Assembly (NCBI RefSeq): GCF_025934275.1
Contig: NZ_JAICYI010000001.1
Coordinates: 1 to 64,000 of the forward strand
Direction of reading: 5' to 3'
Length of the DNA stretch: 64,000 nt
Source: Phenylobacterium sp.
GTDB taxonomy: Bacteria; Pseudomonadota; Alphaproteobacteria; Caulobacterales; Caulobacteraceae
Shown: one piece after another, positions 1 to 8,642 of the stretch
How the letters are laid out: each line of letters opens with the position of its first letter
How positions within the stretch are numbered: the first letter of the stretch is position 1
Made by a program: the position numbers and the translations under genes
The notes under the pieces: model-generated
Told to the model about the DNA's origin: nothing
What the model saw: the letters and a program-made list of their open reading frames with translations, nothing else
The model's database searches: none

Positions 1-489
1 ATCAAGGCGAACTTCCCGACCCGGATCTCCTTCCAGGTCACCTCCAAGATCGATTCCCGCACCATCCTGGGCGAGCAGGGCGCCGAGCAGCTGCTGGGCC
101 AGGGCGACATGCTCTACATGGCCGGCGGCGGCCGCATCACCCGCCTGCACGGCCCGTTCGTCTCCGACGGCGAGGTCGAGGCGGTGGCGAAGTTCCTGCG
201 CGAGCAAGGCCAGCCGTCCTACCTCGACGAGGTCACGGCCGGGGGCGAGGAAGACGCCGAGACGGGCGACTTCGCCTTCGGCGGCGACGCCGAGGGCAAC
301 GACCTCTACGACCGCGCGGTCGCCGTTGTCACCCGCGACGGCAAGGCCTCCACCAGCTACATCCAGCGCCGGCTGCAGATCGGCTACAACCGCGCCGCCT
401 CGCTGATCGAGCGGATGGAGCAGGAAGGCGTCGTCGGCCCCGCCAACCACGCCGGCAAGCGCGAGATCCTGGTCTCCGCCGCCCCTTGA
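1..489 (+). CDS. ftsK: DNA translocase FtsK, C-terminal part (gene begins before the window)
   Basis: Only the last 162 codons are present; the frame is open from base 1. The start of the visible protein fits the end of the RecA-like motor domain (TRISFQVTSKIDSRTILG, then GDMLYM and a GPFVSD segment). The last ~65 residues (DLYDRAVAVV through the RRLQIGYNRAASLIERME helix region) form the winged-helix gamma domain that reads KOPS polar DNA motifs. FtsK anchors at the septum, pumps chromosome termini apart and activates XerCD at dif. The motor core and membrane part lie outside the window. lolA follows 52 bp downstream on the same strand. Confidence 0.95.
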   Translation: MKANFPTRISFQVTSKIDSRTILGEQGAEQLLGQGDMLYMAGGGRITRLHGPFVSDGEVEAVAKFLREQGQPSYLDEVTAGGEEDAETGDFAFGGDAEGNDLYDRAVAVVTRDGKASTSYIQRRLQIGYNRAASLIERMEQEGVVGPANHAGKREILVSAAP

Positions 490-541
490 CCTGCGCGGAT
501 TCAGCCCTATTGCCGCCGCCTGAGCCTGCAAGAACGCCCGC

Positions 542-1171
542 ATGAGCCTCACCCGCCGCACGATCTCACTCAGCCTGGCCGCCGCCGTCCTGGGCTCCGG
601 CGCCCTCGCCGCGCCCGCCCAGCTCCCGCCCGCCGACCAGGCCCTGGTCGACCAGGCGACGGCCTACCTTCAGGGCCTCGACGAGGCCAAGGCGCGGTTC
701 ACCCAGACCGACTCGGCGGGCCACGTCACCCGGGGGACCGTCTGGCTGAAGCGGCCCGGCAAGGCGCGATTCCAGTACGATCCGCCGTCCGAGCTGGTCG
801 TGATCTCGGACGGCGCGGCGGTGACGGTGGCCGACTTCAGGCTGCGCTCCTTCACGCGCTATCCGCTCGGGGCCACGCCGCTGTCGCTGTTCCTGGCGCG
901 CACCATCCGGCTTGACCGGGGCGTGGCGATCACCGCGGTCGACCACACCGCCGACGGGTTCACCATCGTGGCGCGCGACGGCCGCGGCAAGACGGCGGGG
1001 CGGCTCGCGCTCGACTTCGCCGAGTCGCCGCTGCGGCTGACCGGCTGGACGGTGATCGATGCGCAGGGCCGCACGACCCGCGTCCGCCTCGAGGGGCTGG
1101 CGCGAGTCTCCGGCCTGGATGCGGCGCTGTTCCTGCCGAAGAAACCGACCCCGACCGAGCGGCCGCTGTGA
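542..1171 (+). CDS. lolA: outer-membrane lipoprotein carrier protein LolA
   Basis: The 209-residue product has a signal peptide (MSLTRR followed by a hydrophobic Ala/Leu stretch to about residue 24). It then matches the LolA fold: a KARFTQTDSAG segment, a TVWLKRPGKARFQYDPPSE strand pair and a VVISDGAAV segment, typical of alphaproteobacterial LolA. LolA takes lipoproteins released by the LolCDE transporter and ferries them across the periplasm. Its length is normal for the family. It lies just downstream of ftsK, a common pairing, so co-transcription is possible. Fold and family are recognised from sequence; the lipoprotein cargo is inferred from family knowledge. Confidence 0.85.
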   Translation: MSLTRRTISLSLAAAVLGSGALAAPAQLPPADQALVDQATAYLQGLDEAKARFTQTDSAGHVTRGTVWLKRPGKARFQYDPPSELVVISDGAAVTVADFRLRSFTRYPLGATPLSLFLARTIRLDRGVAITAVDHTADGFTIVARDGRGKTAGRLALDFAESPLRLTGWTVIDAQGRTTRVRLEGLARVSGLDAALFLPKKPTPTERPL

Positions 1172-1220
1172 GACTCGATTGTGATAATATAGCAACAGGC
1201 AAGCCGCATAACGGAAGTCT

Positions 1221-1250
1221 TTGACTCCTGCGCGCCCGCGTGACGATAAT
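1221..1250 (+). promoter_or_regulatory. sigma-70-type promoter candidate for a small RNA
   Basis: A -35 element TTGACT (1221-1226) and a -10 element GATAAT (1245-1250) are separated by 18 bp. Each differs from consensus at one position, which is unusually good for this GC-rich chromosome. Transcription would start near 1257. That is 151 bp before xth but ahead of a strong terminator at 1336-1366, so the likely product is a short RNA. Confidence 0.5.
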
Positions 1251-1256
1251 GCCACT

Positions 1257-1366
1257 ACGTCGTCTGTGCGGACTCCGCGCGGACGTCCCCGTGCCGGAAC
1301 ATCCCCTCCCGGCGGCGGCATGAGAGACGACTGACGCCCGGGCGGCCAACCGCCCGGGCTTCTTTT
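1257..1366 (+). ncRNA. candidate small regulatory RNA, about 110 nt
   Basis: The gap between lolA and xth holds a near-consensus promoter, then about 80 nt of structured sequence, then a perfect intrinsic terminator. Bases 1259-1265 can pair with 1325-1331 (GTCGTCT with AGACGAC). Inside, GCCGG and CCGGC form a hairpin whose loop contains CCCCTCC, complementary to Shine-Dalgarno sequences. C-rich loops of this kind occur in several alphaproteobacterial trans-acting sRNAs. A five-codon ORF (ATG at 1320, stop TGA at 1332) just precedes the terminator, so a leader peptide with attenuation of xth is an alternative. I cannot assign it to a named RNA family. Confidence 0.45.
1336..1366 (+). terminator. 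strong intrinsic terminator
   Basis: A perfect 10-bp GC stem (GCCCGGGCGG at 1336-1345 with CCGCCCGGGC at 1350-1359) has the tetraloop CCAA and is followed by TTCTTTT. It ends transcription on the + strand before xth. Confidence 0.85.
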
Positions 1367-1407
1367 GCCGCGTTCCAGCGAGGCGCTGCGGCCGCTATTG
1401 GAACGCC

Positions 1408-2214
1408 ATGCGCCTTCGTCTCTGCACGTGGAACGTCAACTCGATCCGCCTGCGGGCGGCGCAGGCGGCGAAGTTCGTCGCCGAGCAGGCGCCGGACGTG
1501 CTCTGCCTGCAGGAGATCAAGTGCCGGGAGGGCGAGTTTCCGGCCGAGGCCTTCGTCGAGATGGGGCTGCCGCACCTGCGGATCGCGGGCCAGAAGGGCT
1601 GGCACGGCGTGGCCATCGCCTCGCGCCTGCCGATCGAGGACGCGCCCAGGCTGGACGTCTGCCGCGAAGGCCACGCGCGCTGCGTCAGCGGCAAGGTCGC
1701 CGGCATCGAGATCCACAACTTCTATGTGCCGGCCGGCGGCGACCTGCCGGATCGGGCGGCGAACCCCAAGTTCGACCACAAGCTCGACTTCTACGAGAAG
1801 CTCACCGCCGAGCTGTCCGCCCGCGACCCGGCGGCGCCGCTGGCGGTCATGGGCGACCTCAACGTCGCGCCCGGCGAGCACGACGTCTGGAACCACAAGT
1901 TCATGTCGAAGGTGGTGAGCCATACGCCGGCGGAGGTGGCGGCCTTCGCTGCGCTGAAGGCCTCGCTCGGCTTCATCGACCTGCCGCGGGAGAGCCGGCC
2001 GGAGCCGGAGAAGATGTTCTCCTGGTGGAGCTACCGCGCGCTCGATTTCCGCGCCTCCAACCGCGGGCTAAGGCTCGACCATATCCTGGTGACGCCGGGC
2101 CTGAAGGAAGCCGCCTTCCGACTGGGCTGCGCAGCCGCGCGCGTGCACGACGACGTGCGCGCCTGGGAACGTCCCTCCGACCACGCCCCGGTGACCGCCG
2201 ACCTGGTGCTGTAA
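1408..2214 (+). CDS. xth: exodeoxyribonuclease III
   Basis: This 268-residue member of the exonuclease-endonuclease-phosphatase family acts as AP endonuclease and 3'-5' exonuclease in base excision repair. Visible motifs are TWNVNSIRLR near the N-terminus, LCLQEIKC with the metal-binding Glu, a VPAGGD segment, MGDLNVAP with the catalytic Asp/Asn pair, RLDHILV and the C-terminal SDHAPV with the catalytic Asp-His. The ATG at 1408 gives the family's usual length and begins directly at the conserved strand. It lies between the terminator of the candidate RNA and the oppositely oriented response regulator. Confidence 0.95.
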   Translation: MRLRLCTWNVNSIRLRAAQAAKFVAEQAPDVLCLQEIKCREGEFPAEAFVEMGLPHLRIAGQKGWHGVAIASRLPIEDAPRLDVCREGHARCVSGKVAGIEIHNFYVPAGGDLPDRAANPKFDHKLDFYEKLTAELSARDPAAPLAVMGDLNVAPGEHDVWNHKFMSKVVSHTPAEVAAFAALKASLGFIDLPRESRPEPEKMFSWWSYRALDFRASNRGLRLDHILVTPGLKEAAFRLGCAAARVHDDVRAWERPSDHAPVTADLVL

Positions 2215-2240
2215 CCCCTCTCCTGCGAGGGAGCGGGTCG

Positions 2241-2924
2241 CTACGGCGCCAGCTTGTAGCCGCCGGCCTCGGTCAGCAGCAGCTTGGCGTTGGCGGGGTC
2301 GGTCTCGATCTTCTGGCGCAGGCGATAGACGTGGGTCTCCAGCGTGTGGGTGGTGACGCCGGCGTTGTAGCCCCAGACCTCGGCCAGGAGCTCCTCGCGG
2401 CTCACCGGCTTCTCGCCCGCCCGGTAAAGGTACTTGAGGATGTTGGTCTCCTTCTCGGTCAGGCGGACCTTCTTCTGGTTCTGGTCGATCAGCAGCTTGG
2501 CGGCGGGGCGGAACTCGTAGGTCCCCAGCCGGAAGACCGCGCCCTCCGAATGCTCGTGGCTGCGCAGCTGCGCGCGGATGCGGGCCAGGAGCACCGCGAA
2601 CTTGTAGGGCTTGGTCACGTAGTCGTTGGCGCCGGCCTCGAGCCCCTGGACGGTGTCCTCGTCGGCGGTGGCGGCGGTCAGCATGATGATCGGCGCGGCG
2701 ACGCCGGCGGCGCGCATCTGTCGGCAGGCCTCGCGGCCGTCGAGATCCGGCAGGTCGACGTCGAGCAGGACCAGGTCGGGCTTGCGGTCGCGGGCCGCCT
2801 CGACGCCGGCGCGGCCGGTCCCGGCCTCGAGCGTCGCGAAGTCTTCGGCCTGCAGCTGTTCGGCGACCGCTCCGCGAAGGTCCGCGTCATCGTCGACGAT
2901 GAGGAGCGTCTTGCGTTGAGCCAT
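2241..2924 (-). CDS. cenR: OmpR-family response regulator, probable CenR ortholog
   Basis: This 227-residue protein has an N-terminal receiver domain: the acidic cluster DDDAD near residues 11-15, the phospho-acceptor Asp at about residue 55 in LLDVDLPD, and the conserved Lys in TKPYKF. A winged-helix DNA-binding domain with the HTLETHVYRLRQKIE recognition region forms the C-terminus. Its position two genes from yggS and near ntrZ, leuS and parB matches my recollection of Caulobacter cenR, an essential cell-envelope regulator partnered by CenK. No kinase gene is adjacent. The start could be the ATG at 2924 or one four codons upstream (2936); the second would touch the divergent gene's first ATG. 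Confidence 0.75.
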   Translation of the reverse strand: MAQRKTLLIVDDDADLRGAVAEQLQAEDFATLEAGTGRAGVEAARDRKPDLVLLDVDLPDLDGREACRQMRAAGVAAPIIMLTAATADEDTVQGLEAGANDYVTKPYKFAVLLARIRAQLRSHEHSEGAVFRLGTYEFRPAAKLLIDQNQKKVRLTEKETNILKYLYRAGEKPVSREELLAEVWGYNAGVTTHTLETHVYRLRQKIETDPANAKLLLTEAGGYKLAP

Positions 2925-2934
2925 CGGCAAGAAC

Positions 2935-3492
2935 ATGCACCGTATGACGGGGCGCGGGCAAAAGGATTTGAGGCGGGAAGTGAACTTCGTCGCCGCCGCT
3001 GACGGGACCTTCGAGCTGGCCGGCCGGCGGGTGCGCTGCGCCCTGGGCCGCGCCGGGGTGACGCCCGCTGCGCTCAAGCGCGAAGGCGACGGCGCCTCGC
3101 CGGCTGGCGTGTGGCCGATCCGCAAGGTGCTCTATCGTCCCGACAAGGGGCCGCCGGCGACGGCGCTCCCCGCCGAGCCCATCGCGCGCGACGAGATCTG
3201 GTGCGACGACCCGACCGACCCGGCCCGCTACAACCGCCCGGCCAAGCTCCCGTACCGCGGCTCGTTCGAGAAGCTCTGGCGCGACGACGACCTCTACGAC
3301 GTGGTCGTGGTCCTGGGGCACAACGACGACCCGCCAGTGGCGGGCATGGGCTCGTGCATCTTCCTGCACCGGGCGCGGCCCGGCTACGAGCCGACCCTTG
3401 GCTGCGTGGCGCTCGGCTGGGACGACCTGCAGGCCTTTCTGGACGCCGCCAAGCCCGGCGACACCGTCGAGATCGCCGCCGCGCGCAGCTAG
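2935..3492 (+). CDS. L,D-transpeptidase (YkuD-type) family protein
   Basis: The 185-residue product ends in the L,D-transpeptidase catalytic pattern: His145 in the FLHRA segment, then a Gly-rich stretch and TLGCVAL with Cys157. This family cross-links peptidoglycan 3-3 or attaches proteins to it. The first ATG (2935) is only 10 bp from the divergent regulator's start. A GTG at 2980, preceded by a good GAGGCGGG ribosome-binding sequence, may be the true start and would remove 15 residues. No signal peptide or transmembrane segment is evident from either start, which is odd for a periplasmic enzyme. The divergent CenR-like gene fits joint envelope regulation. Confidence 0.8.
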   Translation: MHRMTGRGQKDLRREVNFVAAADGTFELAGRRVRCALGRAGVTPAALKREGDGASPAGVWPIRKVLYRPDKGPPATALPAEPIARDEIWCDDPTDPARYNRPAKLPYRGSFEKLWRDDDLYDVVVVLGHNDDPPVAGMGSCIFLHRARPGYEPTLGCVALGWDDLQAFLDAAKPGDTVEIAAARS

Positions 3493-4160
3493 ATGGCCGG
3501 GCGCGCGCCGAAGATCGCCGAGCCGACGCGCACGCTGGTGGCCCCGAACCGTATGGCGGTCTCGAAGTCGTCGCTCATCCCCATCGAGAGCCCCGAGAGG
3601 CCGTTGCGCGCAGCGATCCTGGCCAGCAGCGCGAAATGCGGGCCGGGCGGCTCGGCCACGGGCGGGATGCACATCAGCCCCTCGGGCTCGAGGCCGTAGA
3701 CCCCGCGGCAGGCCGCGATGAAGGCGTCGGCTTCGGCCGGGGCGATCCCCGCCTTCTGCGGCTCCTCGCCGGTGTTCACCTGGACGTAGAGCCTGGGCCG
3801 CTTGCCCTGCCTGGCCATCTCCTCGGCGAGCACCCGGGCGAGCTTCTCGCGGTCCAGCGTCTCGATCACGTCGAAGAAGTCGACGGCTTCCTTCGCCTTG
3901 TTGGTCTGCAGGGGCCCGATGAGATGCAGCTCCAGCTCCTCGGTCTTGCCCGACCAGCGGGCTATCGCCTCCTGCACGCGGTTCTCGCCGAACACGCGCT
4001 GGCCGGCCGCCAACACCGGTTCGATCGCCGCCCGCGGCTGCAGCTTGGAGACCGCGACCAGGGTCACGGACGACGGCTCGCGGCCGCAGGCTTGCGCCGC
4101 GCGGGCGATCCGTGCTGCGACGTCGCGATAGCCCTGGGCGGTGTGGGAAGGCTCGGCCAT
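3489..4160 (-). CDS. yggS: pyridoxal-phosphate homeostasis protein (YggS/PROSC family)
   Basis: The 223-residue protein folds as an alanine-racemase-like TIM barrel that binds PLP without known catalysis. Motifs are LVAVSKLQP, with the PLP-anchoring Lys, FGENRVQEA, HLIGPLQTNK, VQVNTGEEPQKAG, GLMCIPP and the C-terminal SMGMSDDFETAIRFGATSVRVGSAIFG, here split only by normal family spacing. It buffers free PLP. The start ATG (4160) overlaps the divergent thiE region, and its stop overlaps the stop of the convergent L,D-transpeptidase gene. Confidence 0.93.
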   Translation of the reverse strand: MAEPSHTAQGYRDVAARIARAAQACGREPSSVTLVAVSKLQPRAAIEPVLAAGQRVFGENRVQEAIARWSGKTEELELHLIGPLQTNKAKEAVDFFDVIETLDREKLARVLAEEMARQGKRPRLYVQVNTGEEPQKAGIAPAEADAFIAACRGVYGLEPEGLMCIPPVAEPPGPHFALLARIAARNGLSGLSMGMSDDFETAIRFGATSVRVGSAIFGARPAI

Positions 4161-4164
4161 TCCG

Positions 4165-4773
4165 ATGAGCTTCTGGACCCTCGAGCGGACCGCGGCGGTG
4201 ATAAATCGCGACGCCCGCGCGCGAAAGGGGCTTCCCTCGCTGCTGTTCTTCACCGATCCGGTCCGCACGCCGGACGCGGAGGCGCTGGCGGAGCGCCTCC
4301 CGCGCGGCGCGGCGATCGTCTTTCGGGCGTTCGGCGCGCCCGACGCCGCGGCCCAGGGCCTGCGGCTCGCCGCCATCGCCCGCCGTCGCGGGCTCGAGCT
4401 GCTGGCCGGCGCCGATCCGCGGCTGGCGGCGGCGATCGGCGCCCACGGCGTCCACCTGCCGGAGCGGCTGGGCCATCGGGCCGGCCCGCTGCGCCGGGCG
4501 CGCCCGGACTGGATCGTGACCGCCGCGGCGCACTCCCTTCGCGCCGCCCGGGCGGCCAAGGCCTCTGGGGCTCATGCGGCCGTGTTCTCGACGGTGTTTG
4601 CGAGCCGCAGCCCCTCGGGGGGCGCGCCGATCGGGCCGGTGCGACTCGCGCGGCTGGTCCGCCAGGCCGGCCTGCCGGTCTACGGACTGGGCGGGATCGA
4701 CAACAAAACGGCCCGCCGTCTGCGGGACGCGGGCCTGGTCGGTCTGGCGGCGGTTGACGGGTTCAGAACTTGA
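4165..4773 (+). CDS. thiE: thiamine phosphate synthase family protein (ThiE/TenI-like)
   Basis: The 202-residue TIM-barrel protein has the family landmarks LLFFTDPVRTPD, GAHGVHLPE, SPSGGAPIGPVRLARL and YGLGGIDNKTARRL. ThiE joins the thiazole and pyrimidine halves of thiamine; TenI-type relatives may be aromatases or of unknown role. The gene stands alone, away from other thiamine genes, so a TenI-like or divergent role cannot be excluded. ATG 4165 is chosen; a GTG at 4141 would overlap yggS. Its 3' end overlaps the convergent ntrZ-like gene by 11 bp. Confidence 0.75.
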   Translation: MSFWTLERTAAVINRDARARKGLPSLLFFTDPVRTPDAEALAERLPRGAAIVFRAFGAPDAAAQGLRLAAIARRRGLELLAGADPRLAAAIGAHGVHLPERLGHRAGPLRRARPDWIVTAAAHSLRAARAAKASGAHAAVFSTVFASRSPSGGAPIGPVRLARLVRQAGLPVYGLGGIDNKTARRLRDAGLVGLAAVDGFRT

Positions 4774-5152
4774 ACTGGGTCTCCAGCCGGACGCGCGGCT
4801 GACCCTCGTCTGGCGTCATCTTCTTCGGTCCGGTCTGCAGCTGCTGGTCGCCCAGCGCCACCGCCCCGCCGACCCGCAGCGAGGGCGTGATGTGGTAGTA
4901 GGCGCCGGCTTCGACGTCGTTCCAGTTGGATTCCCGGGTGTCCGGCTGCTGCAGGTTGAGCGTCACCCCCCAGCGGCCGCGGCGGGCGTCCAGCCTCAGG
5001 GCCTTGGGGCCCACCGGCGCGACGGCCGCGGCGGGGTCGGGGCGAACGGTGAAGTCGACCGGCTTGGCCGGGGCGTCGGCAGCCTGCGCGGCGCCGGCCG
5101 CCGCCGAAATCGCAGCAGCGCCGATCAGGATCGCGATCTGGCGGCTGTACAT
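4763..5152 (-). CDS. ntrZ: small periplasmic protein, probable NtrZ-family regulator
   Basis: The 129-residue product has a clear signal peptide (MYSRQIAILIGAAAISAAAG, cleavage near AQA at 24). The mature part ends in short beta-strand-like segments (GAYYHITPSLRVGGAVALG) and a terminal RLETQFKF, reminiscent of a small outer-membrane or periplasmic beta protein. In Caulobacter a protein of this size, at this position next to the DUF3576-leuS genes, is NtrZ, reported as a periplasmic inhibitor acting on the sensor kinase NtrY. The call is mainly by synteny and size. The upstream Met (MSSAAIRATRDKVVG) is less likely because it would bury the signal peptide. Confidence 0.65.
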   Translation of the reverse strand: MYSRQIAILIGAAAISAAAGAAQAADAPAKPVDFTVRPDPAAAVAPVGPKALRLDARRGRWGVTLNLQQPDTRESNWNDVEAGAYYHITPSLRVGGAVALGDQQLQTGPKKMTPDEGQPRVRLETQFKF

Positions 5153-5426
5153 GCCCACTACCTTGTCCCTCGTGGCCCTAATGGCGGCTGAAGACAAAGG
5201 CTCCGCACAGGCCGGAGGTCGATTAAAATCCTGCTCCCGTCCGGGTCAACCGCAACTGGCGCTGCGGGCGGCCAGCGTGAGCATAAGGTTCCCGGCTGTG
5301 GCGATTGGGCCACGTGATTCCTGTTTGGCCTCGCCAACCGCATTGTTATAGAGGGCGCGGCGCGGGGGGCGCCGTGGCGGTTCCTGCCGGAAGCCGGCGG
5401 CCGCGGAAGAGATCTGTTGGAGACGG

Positions 5427-5894
5427 ATGGATATGCCGTTTGTGCGCGGAGTCTGGATGCGGCGCGTGGCGGCCGGTGCGGGTCTCGTGGCCGCGGCGGG
5501 CCTGAGCGCCTGCTCGGCCCCCCGCCTGCTGGGGCGCGGCGCCCCGCCGGGTCCGGCGAGCGCGGCGACCGTGGCGGTGAACGGTTACCTGTGGCGCGCC
5601 AGCCTCGACACGCTTTCCTTCATGCCGCTGGCGTCGGCCGATCCGTACGGCGGGACGATCATCACCGACTGGTACATCAATCCGGAGAAGCCGGACGAGC
5701 GCTTCAAGTGCACCGTCTACATCCTGGATTCGCGGCTGCGCGCCGACGGGCTGAACGTCTCGGTGTTCAAGCAGACGAAGGACGCCTCCGGCAACTGGGT
5801 CGATTCCCCCACGGCCAGCCAGACCGAGATCGACCTGGAGAACGCCATCCTGACCCGCGCGCGGCAGCTTCGACTTTCGAACATCAAGGGCTGA
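5427..5894 (+). CDS. DUF3576 family lipoprotein
   Basis: The 155-residue protein has a lipoprotein signal: a hydrophobic stretch followed by the lipobox LSAC, with the lipidated Cys near residue 29. The body has the conserved features TVAVNGYLWRASLDTLSFMPL, ADPYGGTIITDWY and TEIDLENAILTRARQLR that I associate with DUF3576. The family is restricted mostly to alphaproteobacteria and its function is unknown. It lies just upstream of leuS and lptE, an arrangement shared with Caulobacter, which suggests an envelope role. The 274-bp gap upstream should hold promoters for this gene and the divergent ntrZ-like gene. Confidence 0.8.
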   Translation: MDMPFVRGVWMRRVAAGAGLVAAAGLSACSAPRLLGRGAPPGPASAATVAVNGYLWRASLDTLSFMPLASADPYGGTIITDWYINPEKPDERFKCTVYILDSRLRADGLNVSVFKQTKDASGNWVDSPTASQTEIDLENAILTRARQLRLSNIKG

Positions 5895-5898
5895 GGCC

Positions 5899-6020
5899 CC
5901 GACTGCTCCCCCAAAGGGGGGGAGCTCCGCCGAAGGCGGTGAGAGGGTCTCCGCTCAGTCGCCGCGGATGAAACCCCCTCCGGTCCGTCGGACCGCCTGC
6001 CCCTCAGGGGGAGGAACGGT
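5899..6020. repeat. dispersed GC-rich palindromic intergenic repeat
   Basis: The element begins with a hairpin (GCTCCCCC, AAA, then a G-run and AGC, 5905-5924), followed by CTCCGCCGAAGGCGGTGAG. It ends with ACCCCCTCC-like sequence and a second hairpin (CCCCTCAGGGGGAGG). The same plan recurs at 23690-23806 and 37478-37590. It fills the DUF3576-leuS gap and may structure or terminate the transcript. Confidence 0.7.
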
Positions 6021-6058
6021 TGACCGGGCTCCCAACTCAAGTCCAAAGGCCGCCTGAC

Positions 6059-8641
6059 ATGGCCCGCTACGATCCCAAGGAAACCGAGCCCAAGTGGCGC
6101 CAGCGCTGGGAGGCTGCGCAGGCGTTCCGCGCCGAGCCGCGGGCCGGCCAGCCCAAGTACTACGTGCTGGAGATGTTCCCCTATCCGTCCGGGCGGCTGC
6201 ACATGGGCCACGTGCGCAACTATTCCCTGGGCGACGTGATCGCCCGCTTCAAGCGCGCCCGCGGCTTCTCTGTGCTGCACCCGATGGGCTGGGACGCCTT
6301 CGGCCTGCCGGCCGAGAACGCCGCCATGGAGCGCGGCGTCGACCCGCGCGCCTGGACCTACGAGAACATCGATCGCATGCGCGGCGAGCTGAAACAGCTG
6401 GGCCTGGCGATCGACTGGTCACGGGAATTCGCGACCTGCGACGTCGAGTATTACGGCCAGCAGCAGGCGCTGTTCCTGGAGCTCTACAAGCGCGGCCTGG
6501 TCTACCGCCGCGAGGCGCTGGTGAACTGGGATCCGGTCGACCAGACGGTGCTGGCCAACGAGCAGGTCGTCGACGGCCTGGGCTGGCGCTCCGGCGCGGT
6601 GGTTGAGAAGCGCAAGCTGAACCAGTGGTTCTTCCGGATCACCGACTACGCCGACCAGCTGGTCGACGATCTCGAGGCGCTCGACCGCTGGCCCGAGAAG
6701 GTCAGGGTCATGCAGGAGAATTGGATCGGCCGGTCCAAGGGCCTGCGGCTCGCCTTCCGGTTCGCGGGCGCGCCGCCGGAGGGGTTCGAGCGCGGCCTGG
6801 AGGTCTACACCACCCGGCCCGACACCCTGTTCGGCGCCTCGTTCGTGGGCGTCGCGCCCGACCATCCGCTGGCCGAGCTGGCGGCGCGCTCGGATCCGAA
6901 GGCGGCCGCCTTCATCGAGAAATGCCGCCGCGGCGCGGTGTCGGAAGCCGACATCGAGACCCAGGAGAAGGAAGGCTACGCCACCGGCCTCTTCGTGGCC
7001 CATCCGTTCGATCCCGACTGGAAGCTGGAGGTCTGGATCGCGAACTTCATCCTGATGGACTACGGGACGGGGGCGATCTTCGCCTGCCCGGCGCACGATC
7101 AGCGCGACCTGGACTTCTCGCGGAAATACGGGCTGCCCGTGAAGCCGGTCGTCCTGCCCCCCGGAGCCGATCCCGCGACTTTCGAGGTGGCCGATGAGGC
7201 CTATGTGGGCCCAGGCACTATCTACAACTCCGGCTTCCTGGACGGCCTGGACGTGGAGGCCGCCAAGGCCGCCGCGGTCGCTCGGGTGGAAGCGCAGGGG
7301 CAGGGCGAAGGCGCGACGGTCTACCGGCTGCGCGACTGGGGCGTGGCGCGTCAGCGCGGCTGGGGCTGCCCGATCCCGGTGGTGCATTGCGCCCGGTGCG
7401 GCGTCGTCCCGCTGCCGACCAGCGCGCTGCCCATCGAGCTGCCCCGGGACCTGGATTTCGGCCGGCCGGGCAATGCGCTGGCGCGCCATCCGAGCTGGAA
7501 GCAGACGACCTGCCCGGGCTGCGGCGGCCCGGCGGAGCGCGAGACCGACACGCTCGACACCTTCGTCGACTCGTCCTGGTACTTCGCCCGCTTCACCGAC
7601 CCGCACGCGGCCGAACCGATCGACAAGCAGGCCGCCGACTACTGGATGCCGGTCGATCAGTACATCGGCGGCATCGAACACGCCGTGCTGCACCTGCTCT
7701 ACGCCCGCTTCATGGCCAAGGCGCTGGCCGACGAAGGGCGGCTGTCGATCCGCGAGCCGTTCGTGGGCCTGTTCACCCAGGGCATGGTCACCCACGAGAC
7801 CTATCGCCGGCAGTCGGGGGAGTGGCTGGAGCCCTCGGAGATCGAGGTGATCGTGGAGGGCGGGACGCGGCGCGCCCGGCTGATCGCGTCCGGCGAGCCG
7901 GTGGTGATCGGCGACATCGAGAAGATGTCGAAGTCCAAGCGCAACACCGTCGCCCCGGAGGAGATCTTCGACGACTACGGCGTCGACGCCGCGCGGCTGT
8001 TCGTGCTCTCCGACTCGCCGCCGGAGCGCGACGCCCAATGGACGACCGGCGGCGTCCAGGGCGCCTGGCGGTTCGTCAATCGCGTCTGGGAGGAGTTCGA
8101 CAGCCAGCCCCAGGACGCTTCCGGATCGGCCGCCGGCGACGAGGCCGCCGAGCGCCTGCGCATCGCCACCCACAAACTGATCAAGGCGGTGACGGAGGCG
8201 ATCGAGACCTTCCACTTCAACTCCGGCATCGCGCGGTTCTACGAGTTCCTGAACCTGCTGAGGGCCCATCCGGCCGCCGGCGCGAGTCCCGGAGTGCAGG
8301 CCGCGCGGCAGGAAGCGCTATCGGCGTTCGCGCGGCTGATCGGCCCCTTCACGCCGCACCTGGCCGAGGAGTGCTGGGCGCGGATCGGTGGCGCGGGCAT
8401 GGTGGTCGAGGCGTCCTGGCCGGAGTTCGATCCGGCGCTCACCGAGGACGCGCTGAAGGTGCTGCCCGTGCAGGTCAACGGCAAGCGGCGCGGCGAGATC
8501 ACCGCGCCCGCCGGGGCCGAAGCCCACGAGATCGAAAAGATCGTGCTTGACGATCCCGACATCGCACGGCGCCTTGAAGGCCTGACCGTTCGCAAGGTGA
8601 TTGTCGTGAAGGACCGCATCGTGAACATCGTGGCCGCCTGA
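6059..8641 (+). CDS. leuS: leucyl-tRNA synthetase
   Basis: This 860-residue class I synthetase charges tRNA-Leu. The HIGH-type signature is HMGH at residues 48-51, preceded by PYPSGRL. The CP1 editing domain follows with the [14 protein letters not shown] threonine-rich region, and then the DSSWYFARF segment. The KMSKS loop is at residues 622-626, and the C-terminal anticodon-binding part ends with [15 protein letters not shown] 6059 matches the conserved MARYDP start; an in-frame upstream codon at 6020 falls in the repeat region and is rejected. lptE follows after 1 bp, implying one operon. Confidence 0.98.
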   Translation: MARYDPKETEPKWRQRWEAAQAFRAEPRAGQPKYYVLEMFPYPSGRLHMGHVRNYSLGDVIARFKRARGFSVLHPMGWDAFGLPAENAAMERGVDPRAWTYENIDRMRGELKQLGLAIDWSREFATCDVEYYGQQQALFLELYKRGLVYRREALVNWDPVDQTVLANEQVVDGLGWRSGAVVEKRKLNQWFFRITDYADQLVDDLEALDRWPEKVRVMQENWIGRSKGLRLAFRFAGAPPEGFERGLEVYTTRPDTLFGASFVGVAPDHPLAELAARSDPKAAAFIEKCRRGAVSEADIETQEKEGYATGLFVAHPFDPDWKLEVWIANFILMDYGTGAIFACPAHDQRDLDFSRKYGLPVKPVVLPPGADPATFEVADEAYVGPGTIYNSGFLDGLDVEAAKAAAVARVEAQGQGEGATVYRLRDWGVARQRGWGCPIPVVHCARCGVVPLPTSALPIELPRDLDFGRPGNALARHPSWKQTTCPGCGGPAERETDTLDTFVDSSWYFARFTDPHAAEPIDKQAADYWMPVDQYIGGIEHAVLHLLYARFMAKALADEGRLSIREPFVGLFTQGMVTHETYRRQSGEWLEPSEIEVIVEGGTRRARLIASGEPVVIGDIEKMSKSKRNTVAPEEIFDDYGVDAARLFVLSDSPPERDAQWTTGGVQGAWRFVNRVWEEFDSQPQDASGSAAGDEAAERLRIATHKLIKAVTEAIETFHFNSGIARFYEFLNLLRAHPAAGASPGVQAARQEALSAFARLIGPFTPHLAEECWARIGGAGMVVEASWPEFDPALTEDALKVLPVQVNGKRRGEITAPAGAEAHEIEKIVLDDPDIARRLEGLTVRKVIVVKDRIVNIVAA

Positions 8642-8642
8642 C

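Noticed and set aside
2887..4575. A 562-codon - strand frame opposite the L,D-transpeptidase, yggS and thiE
   Set aside because: No motifs; yggS in a different frame of the same strand is well supported.
6419..8269. A 616-codon - strand frame within leuS
   Set aside because: Antisense shadow of a conserved synthetase; no family resemblance.
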